Shown: positions 10,985-21,858, counted from the stretch's first letter. The stretch: 64,000 bases of DNA from Eurosta solidaginis (GCF_040869045.1 NC_090321.1:180391596-180455595), one strand, 5' to 3'. Notes: generated from the letters alone by a model not told the origin. Translations and numbers: made by a program.

Positions 10985-11136
10985 GGATACAGACATTTCC
11001 ACGAGTCTGCCCGCAAAAATTCTCACGTGTACATGAAAATCGCCGATACACGTGTATTTTTACTTTTTCTCCCCTTTCCGAAAAAGTATATTTGGTTCAT
11101 AGGACAGAACTAAAGCTCGTTTTTGTAACGCAGTGT
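10985..11136 (-). repeat. Right terminal inverted repeat
   Basis: Reverse complement of the outer part of the left arm; includes AAGTATATTTGGTTCATAGG near the outer end. Weaker pairing with the left arm continues inward to about 10860. Confidence 0.65.
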
Positions 11137-11441
11137 TATATTGCAACAAACTCTGTTGAAGAGTTCAAGGACGTTTATTCAGCATAGCTACATGCATATG
11201 TGTACGTGTACAAAAGCCTATACACATTCAAAAAAATTAAATAAGCTGCCACTTTCATATCTATTCCTAGCAACCAATTGGGGTCATCTTTCGTTTTAAT
11301 ATTTTTTTTGCGGTCTTCTGGTTATTATTTTATTACAGCTTCAGTTTTTTTTGCTAAACGAACAAAAAAACCCTCGTAAAAGTATACCTTTAGGCGCATT
11401 GAGACAGTGCTTGCGCCAATTGTGGTTACGTCTTTATGTGC

Positions 11442-11659
11442 TACATATCGCTTCCCCGGTTCAATAATGACGCAAATGTCAATTTTAAAGTTTCGAGATA
11501 ACGCGCACAAAGGCTTTAAAGAGTACTAATCTTTGCTGTGTATAAATTCTATAATTGTATTACAAATAGTTTCCGCGTTGATGCAAATATTGAAACTTGT
11601 TTCACCAAAACTTAATATTTTACAATTGCGTCATTATTGAACCGGGGAAGCGATATGTA
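11442..11659. repeat. 34-bp perfect inverted repeat (MITE-like hairpin)
   Basis: TACATATCGCTTCCCCGGTT and the 14 bases after it (11442-11475) are exactly complementary to 11626-11659 (…ATTGAACCGGGGAAGCGATA…), with a 150-bp spacer. No ORF lies between. It is either a small MITE with the arms as termini or a hairpin from a foldback event. Confidence 0.6.
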
Positions 11660-12738
11660 TAAATTTCGTTATCAACTCGTTTTGTACCGCCCCAAAATCA
11701 CTAGAGCAAAGCATATACAAAAGTAATGGTATTCTACATTTCACTTTTGTTTGAAATGAATTTTATTATTTATATTTTTATCGTACAACGCCTATGAGTG
11801 AGTGTGCGTACCCAAAAAGTGAAGTGGTATGTCTAATGGGCAATGAAGGAAATTACTTTCACTCTATTTGATATTTGAGACCTTAAATTGTTTTCACGTA
11901 TTTGTTATAGAATTATAAGGCGTGGGTATATTTATTTGTTTGTTATTATTGTTGTTACCACTTACATAACTATGTATAAATAGGCTGCCTCAGAAGTTCT
12001 ATGTTATTTTAGGTAAACTTTAGTGACCCCATCAAACTTGTTATATAAATTATAGTGATATGACCCGAAATGCTTTGGATATTGTATTGAGACCAACGTC
12101 GAGTGGATTAAACCATCTTCCACTTAGCAGTAGGAAGCTGCGAGCCAATACATAGCGTCACAAAATATGAACTGTGCAAAAAATCTCAGATGAGCCGTAT
12201 TTCCCCTAATTTACAGTAGATTTTGAAGAAAGTTTTAAAAAAGACAGAAACATAAAAATTACACAGTGCTACAGTGATTTTGCACTTTTCAAGTGACCTA
12301 ATTTACGTTGTAGGCCTTGACGAGTACATTATTATAATGTGTTTCAAAATTGTATAACACCCCCAAATTTTCAAGTTACTGTATAAAAACGTTTTTCGCC
12401 TACTACGCGCACTCTAACAATCATAACGTCATGTTTTAACCAATTTTCGATTGCTTTACGGTTTTGAAAGAAGAAGATTCAAGCTTCAAGCCGATATATA
12501 TTTGTTTATACCTTATACGAAAAAATTGGGACATTTTCCAAAATTTATCTAAAATTTACCCATTTTTTCCCCGTTTTTCATAGTTCGACGTCTTTTTTAT
12601 GTAACATGTCATAAAAAAAAATATTTTTTACATTCATTCTGAAAGAACTATTTATTCCGAGTAAGAAAAGTTATAGGTTATCAAAATCGGTTGATAAATG
12701 TTTAAGTTCCGACGCTTATTGTAAACAAGAAAATTAAT
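11660..12738. other. AT-rich intergenic DNA, no gene seen
   Basis: No supported coding region, RNA gene or repeat. Scattered homopolymer A and T runs only. Confidence 0.5.
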
Positions 12739-12760
12739 AAAAACAAGTAAGAACGGGACT

Positions 12761-12781
12761 GTCTTCGGCTGTGCCGAAGAC
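12761..12781 (-). other. 3'-terminal hairpin of the Helentron-like element
   Basis: GTCTTCGGC-TGT-GCCGAAGAC: nine perfectly paired bases with a three-base loop, 18-20 bases from the presumed 3' end. Subterminal hairpins are a hallmark of Helitron-class elements. Confidence 0.6.
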
Positions 12782-12810
12782 TTCATACCTTTCATGAATG
12801 GGGCTGAACA

Positions 12811-13031
12811 ATAACACAGGCCGACAAAATGAGACCGATTTTTTTGACCATAAACCAGACCATACTTTCCTAAAGGTTTTCGATGCGCTGAATTCAAATC
12901 TGGACGCAGAATTGCTCTATCACGTCAGGATTTTGAGATATCCTAACATAAATGTGCAAAAAACACCGTTTTTGCCTATTTTTGAGGTTATATATAAACG
13001 ACAGATTTTTGTTTCAAATATCTTTTTTTTT
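12811..13031 (+). repeat. Left inverted arm of the foldback-like element
   Basis: Begins ATAACACAGGCCGACAA and ends in CAAATATC plus a T run that abuts the first array unit. Compared with the right arm it lacks about 64 bp between ATTTTTGTTT and CAAATATC. Confidence 0.65.
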
Positions 13032-13032
13032 T

Positions 13033-16000
13033 AATTTATTTAATAATTTGGGAAAAATTTAAACAACGTGACATCAGGACGGACAAGGCGGCAGCTGTTT
13101 CGATTATACCTTGTAAATCTCTTCAAAGCCTTTTCTCCCGGGAGTGGGAGTCGAACTCGCACCCCTACGATAGTTGAAATGGTTGTAAACGCATTCAGCT
13201 ACGTCATGCCTGTTGTGAAGTCTTTCCCAATTGCCTTCTTTTTTTTGCATATTTTAATCTTTTACACATTGCATACTTCGTATGCAGTTATGTGTTAAAG
13301 CTATGCTTGGTACGGCGGTTTTCAAAGAAACTTTGGTTTTGTTGCTGTTTTCGTTCTATTTATAGAACTACAAACGAATTAACCAATTTTGTCTGTTTGT
13401 ATGATTTTTAATAATCGGGGATTGCCCATATTGCTTTTTTTTTTTTTTTTTAAATGTATGAAAACATTTATTTGAAGCAATTTTTTAATTTTATAATTTA
13501 TTTAATAATTTGGGAAAAATTTAAACAACGTGACATCAGGACGGACAAGGCGACAGCTGTTTCGATTATACCTTGTAAATCTCTTCAAAGCCTTTTCTCC
13601 CGGGAGTGGGAGTCGAACTCGCACCCCTACGATAGTTGAAATGGTTGTAAACGCATTCAGCTACGTCATGCCTGTTGTGAAGTCTTTCCCAATTGCCTTC
13701 TTTTTTTTGCATATTTTAATCTTTTACACATTGCATACTTCGTATGCAGTTATGTGTTAAAGCTATGCTTGGTACGGCGGTTTTAAAAGAAACTTTGGTT
13801 TTGTTGCTGTTTTCGTTCTATTTATAGAACTACAAACGAATTAACCAATTTTGTCTGTTTGTATGATTTTTAATAATCGGGGATTGCCCATATTGCTTTT
13901 TTTTTTTTTTTTTTAAATGTATGAAAACATTTATTTGAAGCAATTTTTTAATTTTATAATTTATTTAATAATTTGGGAAAAATTTAAACAACGTGACATC
14001 AGGACGGACAAGGCGACAGCTGTTTCGATTATACCTTGTAAATCTCTTCAAAGCCTTTTCTCCCGGGAGTGGGAGTCGAACTCGCACCCCTACGATAGTT
14101 GAAATGGTTGTAAACGCATTCAGCTACGTCATGCCTGTTGTGAAGTCTTTCCCAATTGCCTTCTTTTTTTTGCATATTTTAATCTTTTACACATTGCATA
14201 CTTCGTATGCAGTTATGTGTTAAAGCTATGCTTGGTACGGCGGTTTTCAAAGAAACTTTGGTTTTGTTGCTGTTTTCGTTCTATTTGTAGAACTACAAAC
14301 GAATTAACCAATTTTGTCTGTTTGTATGATTTTTAATAATCGGGGATTGCCCATATTGCTTTTTTTTTTTTTTTTTTTAAATGTATGAAAACATTTATTT
14401 GAAGCAATTTTTTAATTTTATAATTTATTTAATAATTTGGGAAAAATTTAAACAACGTGACATCAGGACGGACAAGGCGGCAGCTGTTTCGATTATACCT
14501 TGTAAATCTCTTCAAAGCCTTTTCTCCCGGGAGTGGGAGTCGAACTCGCACCCCTACGATAGTTGAAATGGTTGTAAACGCATTCAGCTACGTCATGCCT
14601 GTTGTGAAGTCTTTCCCAATTGCCTTCTTTTTTTTGCATATTTTAATCTTTTACACATTGCATACTTCGTATGCAGTTATGTGTTAAAGCTATGCTTGGT
14701 ACGGCGGTTTTCAAAGAAACTTTGGTTTTGTTGCTGTTTTCGTTCTATTTATAGAACTACAAACGAATTAACCAATTTTGTCTGTTTGTATGATTTTTAA
14801 TAATCGGGGATTGCCCATATTGCGTTTTTTTTTTTTTTTTAAATGTATGAAAACATTTATTTGAAGCAATTTTTTAATTTTATAATTTATTTAATAATTT
14901 GGGAAAAATTTAAACAACGTGACATCAGGACGGACAAGGCGACAGCTGTTTCGATTATACCTTGTAAATCTCTTCAAAGCCTTTTCTCCCGGGAGTGGGA
15001 GTCGAACTCGCACCCCTACGATAGTTGAAATGGTTGTAAACGCATTCAGCTACGTCATGCCTGTTGTGAAGTCTTTCCCAATTGCCTTCTTTTTTTTGCA
15101 TATTTTAATCTTTTACACATTGCATACTTCGTATGCAGTTATGTGTTAAAGCTATGCTTGGTACGGCGGTTTTCAAAGAAACTTTGGTTTTGTTGCTGTT
15201 TTCGTTCTATTTATAGAACTACAAACGAATTAACCAATTTTGTCTGTTTGTATGATTTTTAATAATCGGGGATTGCCCATATTGCTTTTTTTTTTTTTTT
15301 TTTTAAATGTATGAAAACATTTATTTGAAGCAATTTTTTAATTTTATAATTTATTTAATAATTTGGGAAAAATTTAAACAACGTGACATCAGGACGGACA
15401 AGGCGACAGCTGTTTCGATTATACCTTGTAAATCTCTTCAAAGCCTTTTCTCCCGGGAGTGGGAGTCGAACTCGCACCCCTACGATAGTTGAAATGGTTG
15501 TAAACGCATTCAGCTACGTCATGCCTGTTGTGAAGTCTTTCCCAATTGCCTTCTTTTTTTTGCATATTTTAATCTTTTACACATTGCATACTTCGTATGC
15601 AGTTATGTGTTAAAGCTATGCTTGGTACGGCGGTTTTCAAAGAAACTTTGGTTTTGTTGCTGTTTTCGTTCTATTTATAGAACTACAAACGAATTAACCA
15701 ATTTTGTCTGTTTGTATGATTTTTAATAATCGGGGATTGCCCATATTGCTTTTTTTTTTTTTTTTTAAATGTATGAAAACATTTATTTGAAGCAATTTTT
15801 TAATTTTATAATTTATTTAATAATTTGGGAAAAATTTAAACAACGTGACATCAGGACGGACAAGGCGACAGCTGTTTCGATTATACCTTGTAAATCTCTT
15901 CAAAGCCTTTTCTCCCGGGAGTGGGAGTCGAACTCGCACCCCTACGATAGTTGAAATGGTTGTAAACGCATTCAGCTACGTCATGCCTGTTGTGAAGTCT

Positions 16001-18056
16001 TTCCCAATTGCCTTCTTTTTTTTGCATATTTTAATCTTTTACACATTGCATACTTCGTATGCAGTTATGTGTTAAAGCTATGCTTGGTACGGCGGTTTTC
16101 AAAGAAACTTTGGTTTTGTTGCTGTTTTCGTTCTATTTATAGAACTACAAACGAATTAACCAATTTTGTCTGTTTGTATGATTTTTAATAATCGGGGATT
16201 GCCCATATTGCTTTTTTTTTTTTTTTTTTTAAATGTATGAAAACATTTATTTGAAGCAATTTTTTAATTTTATAATTTATTTAATAATTTGGGAAAAATT
16301 TAAACAACGTGACATCAGGACGGACAAGGCGACAGCTGTTTCGATTATACCTTGTAAATCTCTTCAAAGCCTTTTCTCCCGGGAGTGGGAGTCGAACTCG
16401 CACCCCTACGATAGTTGAAATGGTTGTAAACGCATTCAGCTACGTCATGCCTGTTGTGAAGTCTTTCCCAATTGCCTTCTTTTTTTTGCATATTTTAATC
16501 TTTTACACATTGCATACTTCGTATGCAGTTATGTGTTAAAGCTATGCTTGGTACGGCGGTTTTCAAAGAAACTTTGGTTTTGTTGCTGTTTTCGTTCTAT
16601 TTATAGAACTACAAACGAATTAACCAATTTTGTCTGTTTGTATGATTTTTAATAATCGGGGATTGCCCATATTGCTTTTTTTTTTTTTTTTTTTAAATGT
16701 ATGAAAACATTTATTTGAAGCAATTTTTTAATTTTATAATTTATTTAATAATTTGGGAAAAATTTAAACAACGTGACATCAGGACGGACAAGGCGACAGC
16801 TGTTTCGATTATACCTTGTAAATCTCTTCAAAGCCTTTTCTCCCGGGAGTGGGAGTCGAACTCGCACCCCTACGATAGTTGAAATGGTTGTAAACGCATT
16901 CAGCTACGTCATGCCTGTTGTGAAGTCTTTCCCAATTGCCTTCTTTTTTTTGCATATTTTAATCTTTTACACATTGCATACTTCGTATGCAGTTATGTGT
17001 TAAAGCTATGCTTGGTACGGCGGTTTTCAAAGAAACTTTGGTTTTGTTGCTGTTTTCGTTCTATTTATAGAACTACAAACGAATTAACCAATTTTGTCTG
17101 TTTGTATGATTTTTAATAATCGGGGATTGCCCATATTGCTTTTTTTTTTTTTTTTTTTAAATGTATGAAAACATTTATTTGAAGCAATTTTTTAATTTTA
17201 TAATTTATTTAATAATTTGGGAAAAATTTAAACAACGTGACATCAGGACGGACAAGGCGACAGCTGTTTCGATTATACCTTGTAAATCTCTTCAAAGCCT
17301 TTTCTCCCGGGAGTGGGAGTCGAACTCGCACCCCTACGATAGTTGAAATGGTTGTAAACGCATTCAGCTACGTCATGCCTGTTGTGAAGTCTTTCCCAAT
17401 TGCCTTCTTTTTTTGCATATTTTAATCTTTTACACATTGCATACTTCGTATGCAGTTATGTGTTAAAGCTATGCTTGGTACGGCGGTTTTCAAAGAAACT
17501 TTGGTTTTGTTGCTGTTTTCGTTCTATTTATAGAACTACAAACGAATTAACCAATTTTGTCTGTTTGTATTATTTTTAATAATCGGGGATTGCCCATATT
17601 GCTTTTTTTTTTTTTTTTTTAAATGTATGAAAACATTTATTTGAAGCAATTTTTTAATTTTATAATTTATTTAATAATTTGGGAAAAATTTAAACAACGT
17701 GACATCAGGACGGACAAGGCGACAGCTGTTTCGATTATACCTTGTGAATCTCTTCAAAGCCTTTTCTCCCGGGAGTGGGAGTCGAACTCGCACCCCTACG
17801 ATAGTTGAAATGGTTGTAAACGCATTCAGCTACGTCATGCCTGTTGTGAAGTCTTTCCCAATTGCCTTCTTTTTTTTGCATATTTTAATCTTTTACACAT
17901 TGCATACTTCGTATGCAGTTATGTGTTAAAGCTATGCTTGGTACGGCGGTTTTCAAAGAAACTTTGGTTTTGTTGCTGTTTTCGTTCTATTTATAGAACT
18001 ACAAACGAATTAACCAATTTTGTCTGTTTGTATGATTTTTAATAATCGGGGATTGC

Positions 18057-18087
<31 letters not shown>

Positions 18088-20077
18088 TTTAAATGTATGA
18101 AAACATTTATTTGAAGCAATTTTTTAATTTTATAATTTATTTAATAATTTGGGAAAAATTTAAACAACGTGACATAAGGACGGACAAGGCGACAGCTGTT
18201 TCGATTATACCTTGTAAATCTCTTCAAAGCCTTTTCTCCCGGGAGTGGGAGTCGAACTCGCACCCCTACGATAGTTGAAATGGTTGTAAACGCATTCAGC
18301 TACGTCATGCCTGTTGTGAAGTCTTTCCCAATTGCCTTCTTTTTTTTGCATATTTTAATCTTTTACACATTGCATACTTCGTATGCAGTTATGTGTTAAA
18401 GCTATGCTTGGTACGGCGGTTTTCAAAGAAACTTTGGTTTTGTTGCTGTTTTCGTTCTATTTATAGAACTACAAACGAATTAACCAATTTTGTCTGTTTG
18501 TATTATTTTTAATAATCGGGGATTGCCCATATTGCTTTTTTTTTTTTTTTTTTAAATGTATGAAAACATTTATTTGAAGCAATTTTTTAATTTTATAATT
18601 TATTTAATAATTTGGGAAAAATTTAAACAACGTGACATCAGGACGGACAAGGCGACAGCTGTTTCGATTATACCTTGTGAATCTCTTCAAAGCCTTTTCT
18701 CCCGGGAGTGGGAGTCGAACTCGCACCCCTACGATAGTTGAAATGGTTGTAAACGCATTCAGCTACGTCATGCCTGTTGTGAAGTCTTTCCCAATTGCCT
18801 TCTTTTTTTTGCATATTTTAATCTTTTACACATTGCATACTTCGTATGCAGTTATGTGTTAAAGCTATGCTTGGTACGGCGGTTTTCAAAGAAACTTTGG
18901 TTTTGTTGCTGTTTTCGTTCTATTTATAGAACTACAAACGAATTAACCAATTTTGTCTGTTTGTATGATTTTTAATAATCGGGGATTGCCCATATTGCTT
19001 TTTTTTTTTTTTTTTTTAAATGTATGAAAACATTTATTTGAAGCAATTTTTTAATTTTATAATTTATTTAATAATTTGGGAAAAATTTAAACAACGTGAC
19101 ATCAGGACGGACAAGGCGACAGCTGTTTCGATTATACCTTGTAAATCTCTTCAAAGCCTTTTCTCCCGGGAGTGGGAGTCGAACTCGCACCCCTACGATA
19201 GTTGAAATGGTTGTAAACGCATTCAGCTACGTCATGCCTGTTGTGAAGTCTTTCCCAATTGCCTTCTTTTTTTTGCATATTTTAATCTTTTACACATTGC
19301 ATACTTCGTATGCAGTTATGTGTTAAAGCTATGCTTGGTACGGCGGTTTTCAAAGAAACTTTGGTTTTGTTGCTGTTTTCGTTCTATTTATAGAACTACA
19401 AACGAATTAACCAATTTTGTCTGTTTGTATTATTTTTAATAATCGGGAATTGCCCATATTGCTTTTTTTTTTTTTTTTTTAAATGTATGAAAACATTTAT
19501 TTGAAGCAATTTTTTAATTTTATAATTTATTTAATAATTTGGGAAAAATTTAAACAACGTGACATCAGGACGGACAAGGCGACAGCTGTTTCGATTATAC
19601 CTTGTGAATCTCTTCAAAGCCTTTTCTCCCGGGAGTGGGAGTCGAACTCGCACCCCTACGATAGTTGAAATGGTTGTAAACGCATTCAGCTACGTCATGC
19701 CTGTTGTGAAGTCTTTCCCAATTGCCTTCTTTTTTTTGCATATTTTAATCTTTTACACATTGCATACTTCGTATGCAGTTATGTGTTAAAGCTATGCTTG
19801 GTACGGCGGTTTTCAAAGAAACTTTGGTTTTGTTGCTGTTTTCGTTCTATTTATAGAACTACAAACGAATTAACCAATTTTGTCTGTTTGTATGATTTTT
19901 AATAATCGGGGATTGCCCATATTGCTTTTTTTTTTTTTTTTTTTAAATGTATGAAAACATTTATTTGAAGCAATTTTTAAATTTTATAATTTATTTAATA
20001 ATTTGGGAAAAATTTAAACAACGTGACATCAGGACGGACAAGGCGACAGCTGTTTCGATTATACCTTGTAAATCTCT
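13033..20077. repeat. Tandem array, about 15.2 copies of a 463-bp unit
   Basis: Units repeat at 462-470 bp. The GACATCAGG landmark lies near 13068, 13530, 13993, 14457, 14919, 15383, 15845, 16309, 16773, 17237, 17699, 18169, 18632, 19096, 19559 and 20023. Copies differ at only a few bases each; most length change is in one poly(T) run (15-27 T). The first unit lacks its 5' ~45 bp and the last stops after about 55 bp of the landmark segment. Each unit contains overlapping open frames of 61 and 76 codons, but these arise from repetition and show no protein motif. Each unit also carries antisense tRNA-like A and B boxes (described for unit 1). Confidence 0.95.
13053..13210 (-). promoter_or_regulatory. 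tRNA-like Pol III promoter boxes in array unit 1 (repeated in every unit)
   Basis: On the minus strand, TAGCTGAATGCG (13201-13190) resembles an A box and GTTCGACTCC (13156-13147) matches the B-box consensus, 33 bases apart, as in tRNA genes and tRNA-derived SINEs. A TTTTT run (13057-13053) lies about 90 bases beyond the B box and could end a ~150-nt Pol III transcript. TAGCTGAATGCGTT also opens a common tephritid SINE head, from memory. A full cloverleaf does not fold: acceptor arms do not pair and the T stem is imperfect, so this is tRNA-like, not a tRNA gene. All later complete units repeat the same bases. Confidence 0.55.
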
Positions 20078-20501
20078 TTTTTTTTTTGCTAAGATAGAGC
20101 AATTTAAAGTTTATAAATTTGCTAATTTTCCTATAGCTGAAAAACCACTGAATTAACGTAGGTATGATGCAGTAGAACACATACCTCTTACGATAAGTCT
20201 TACGACAATTGCTCTATCTTAGCGAAAAAAAAAGATATTTGAGCAAACTCAACGCCATTCGTAAGAGAAAGACGGCTTCTTTAAGATGCTATGTGTGCTT
20301 TAAAAAAAAAACAAAAATCTGTCGTTTATATATAACCTCAAAAATAGGCAAAAACGGTGTTTTTTGCACATTCAGGTTAGGATATCTCAAAATCCTGACG
20401 TGATAGAGCAATTCTGCGTCCAGATTTGAATTCAGCGCATCGAAAGCCTTTAGGAAAGTATGGTCTGGTTTATGGTCAAATTTCTTGTCGGACTGTGTAA
20501 T
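20078..20501 (-). repeat. Right inverted arm with inner hairpin
   Basis: The outer part (20308-20501) pairs with the left arm. The inner part carries its own inverted repeat: GCTAAGATAGAGCAATT with a preceding T run (about 20078-20104) against AATTGCTCTATCTTAGC with a following A run (about 20207-20232), a 17-bp perfect stem around a ~100-bp loop. The array ends exactly at the T run. Confidence 0.65.
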
Positions 20502-20619
20502 CTTATCCCTTTCGTAATCTCCAAATAATCGAATGTATAAGATAAGAAATATATAGTGAACAGGTGTACATACCTAAACGATTTTTAAGATAAATATAAA
20601 ATAAAAAATGGCAAAAAAT

Positions 20620-21690
20620 CCCCTTATCTGAACGATCGTTTTTTTGGGATATATATTATATATAGCTCCTATCGAAATGATTTTTACAGGAAATCTTCTA
20701 TGATATTGTTACGAATATTAGCAAAACTAAGGAGTGCTGCCATCTCTAAGCCGATGCTAAGCAGTGACGTGAATTCACATCCATAGATCAATCATTATGT
20801 ATCTACATAAACGAAACAATAATTGCGTCTACACATATGTACCATGTACGTATACGAGCAGCGGAGTCAATGCACAAACACATGCATATATATGAGATAC
20901 TCCTATAAGTATGCAATGAGAAAAACTATAAAATTGTGCAATTGTAGTTACAGCTGAGAAGTTTGAGAGCTGCTGGACTAGTAGATTCTGGAAGCGCCTA
21001 GAAGATGCGAAGGTTGAAATCAAAGAGTATAAAAGGCGGCAATTGTAGAGGCGCTGGAATTCAGTTTGATTTGAGTTGTCAAGCAGTTTCGACTAAGATG
21101 CTATCTAGCGAGCAAGAGCAGTATTATTTTGAATAGTAGAGTTTCATTTGAGATATCAATCAGTTTGGTTGTTAAGCAAGCTAGTTGCAAAGTGTGAATT
21201 ACTTTAATAAAGGCCATTTTTCCATTATTCAATATTGGAGTTATTTATTCAACAGTTTAGGGATTCGAACTTAGCAGAAGGGCAAATAAGAGGATTTGCA
21301 AGTAAATTCGTTACAATATATTAGAGTAAATATCACCAAGTTTCACGTTTTTATATTGGAAACTAAGGGAGAAAGGCCAAAAATCTTTCTATCTGAACGA
21401 TCGCGTGTATGGGATAAGGATATACTATATATAGCTCCGATCAAAGTGATTTTTTCAGAAAATCTTCTATGATATATTAAAATATATATCACCGAGTTTC
21501 ACGTTTATACTTTCTAAATTGCGGCAGGAATTACCAAAATCGTCTTATCTGAACGATCGATTGTATGGGGGATATATGTTATAGTTGTCCGATCCTACCG
21601 GATCCGAAAATGTCTAATATAATACAAAAGTACATCCTTGTGCCAAATTTCATTGAGATATCTCAAAGTTTGAGGGACTAGTTTGCGTTC
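20620..21690 (-). repeat. Three ~155-bp direct repeats of the Helentron-like body
   Basis: Each unit holds TATCTGAACGATCG, ATATATAGCTCC, AAAATCTTCTATGATAT and TCACCGAGTTTCACGTTT or close variants. The first unit is cut by the solo LTR at 20707. Direct internal repeats are common in DINE-1-like elements. Confidence 0.65.
20707..21315 (+). mobile_element. Solo LTR, gypsy-like (copy B), ATAT target duplication
   Basis: Begins TGTTACGAATATTAG and ends TTCGTTACA, a 9-bp terminal inverted repeat TGTTACGAA/TTCGTTACA. ATAT flanks it on both sides (20703-20706 and 21316-21319). An uninterrupted copy of the target repeat (AAAATCTTCTATGATATATTA near 21465) confirms the insertion point. Internal signals: TATA box TATAAAAGG (about 21028-21036) and AATAAA (21206-21211). 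A 4-bp AT-rich duplication is typical of gypsy-group integrases. No internal coding region survives. Confidence 0.9.
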
Positions 21691-21858
21691 AAAGAGACAG
21701 ACGGACGGACGGACAGACGGACATGGCTATATCAACTCAGTTCGTCGCCCTGATCAATTCGGTATACTTAATGGTGAGTCTATCTTCTATATTTCTCAAC
21801 GTTACAAACATCGGACCAAAGTTAATATACCATTTCATGTTCATGAAAGGTATAAAAA

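Larger units (their letters stand above)
8229..11136 (+). mobile_element. DNA transposon with ~270-bp terminal inverted repeats, internally deleted
   Basis: The left end (8229 to about 8525) and right end (about 10985-11136) are inverted copies sharing CCTATGAACCAAATATACTT, ACACGTGTATCGGCGATTTTC, and inward CAGACTCGTG, AAATGTCTGTAT and AATAGATTTTTATCAATT. The left arm carries an extra segment of about 110 bp (8340-8440). Between the arms is the C-terminal half of a transposase-like gene (8691-10838), interrupted by a 1.48-kb insert. Without the insert the copy is only about 1.4 kb and lacks the N-terminal domain, so it is a deletion derivative. Superfamily unassigned; the outermost bases and target duplication could not be fixed. 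Confidence 0.7.
12811..20501. mobile_element. Foldback-like element: long TIRs around a 463-bp tandem array
   Basis: The left arm (12811-13031) and the outer right arm (20308-20501) are inverted copies about 190 bp long and roughly 95% identical by eye (shared ACCATAAACCAGACCATAC, TTTCGATGCGCTGAATTC, ATAAACGACAGATTTTTG). The right arm has an extra inner segment that includes a hairpin. The array 13033-20077 fills the interior. No transposase gene is present, so the element is non-autonomous. It resembles Drosophila Foldback and TIR-plus-tandem-repeat elements in architecture only. No target duplication was found. Confidence 0.65.
12739..21858 (-). mobile_element. Helentron/DINE-like element with two nested insertions
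   Basis: Read on the minus strand, the 5' end (21858) starts TTTTTATACCTTTCATGAAC and soon contains a (GTCC)n-type stretch (21695-21724), then three ~155-bp direct repeats (motif TTATCTGAACGATCG near 20624, 21391 and 21546 once the LTR is removed). The 3' end is a perfect 9-bp-stem hairpin, GTCTTCGGC/GCCGAAGAC (12761-12781), followed by GTTCTTACTTGTTTTT. Hairpin plus CTTACTTGTTT is also the 3' end of the four DINE-1-like elements at 32.8-53.4 kb, whose bodies differ. Nested inside are a foldback-like element (12811-20501) and a solo LTR (20707-21315). The joining of the two flanks into one element is inference from orientation and terminal structure. Confidence 0.55.

Noticed and set aside
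13147..13201. A true tRNA gene in each array unit
   Set aside because: A and B boxes are present but acceptor arms do not pair, the T stem is imperfect and no convincing anticodon arm forms.
13033..20077. The 61- and 76-codon open frames repeated in every array unit as a gene family
   Set aside because: They overlap, have no protein motif, are read antisense to the tRNA-like boxes and persist only because the DNA unit repeats with almost no change.
742..21315. The two LTRs as the ends of one 20-kb provirus
   Set aside because: The right copy has its own ATAT target duplication and an intact empty-site sequence, no gag-pol lies between, and the sequences differ substantially, so they are independent solo LTRs.
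21695..21724. A CRISPR-like or satellite array at the GGAC/GTCC runs
   Set aside because: Short tetranucleotide runs with no spacers; they are a standard part of DINE-1-like elements.
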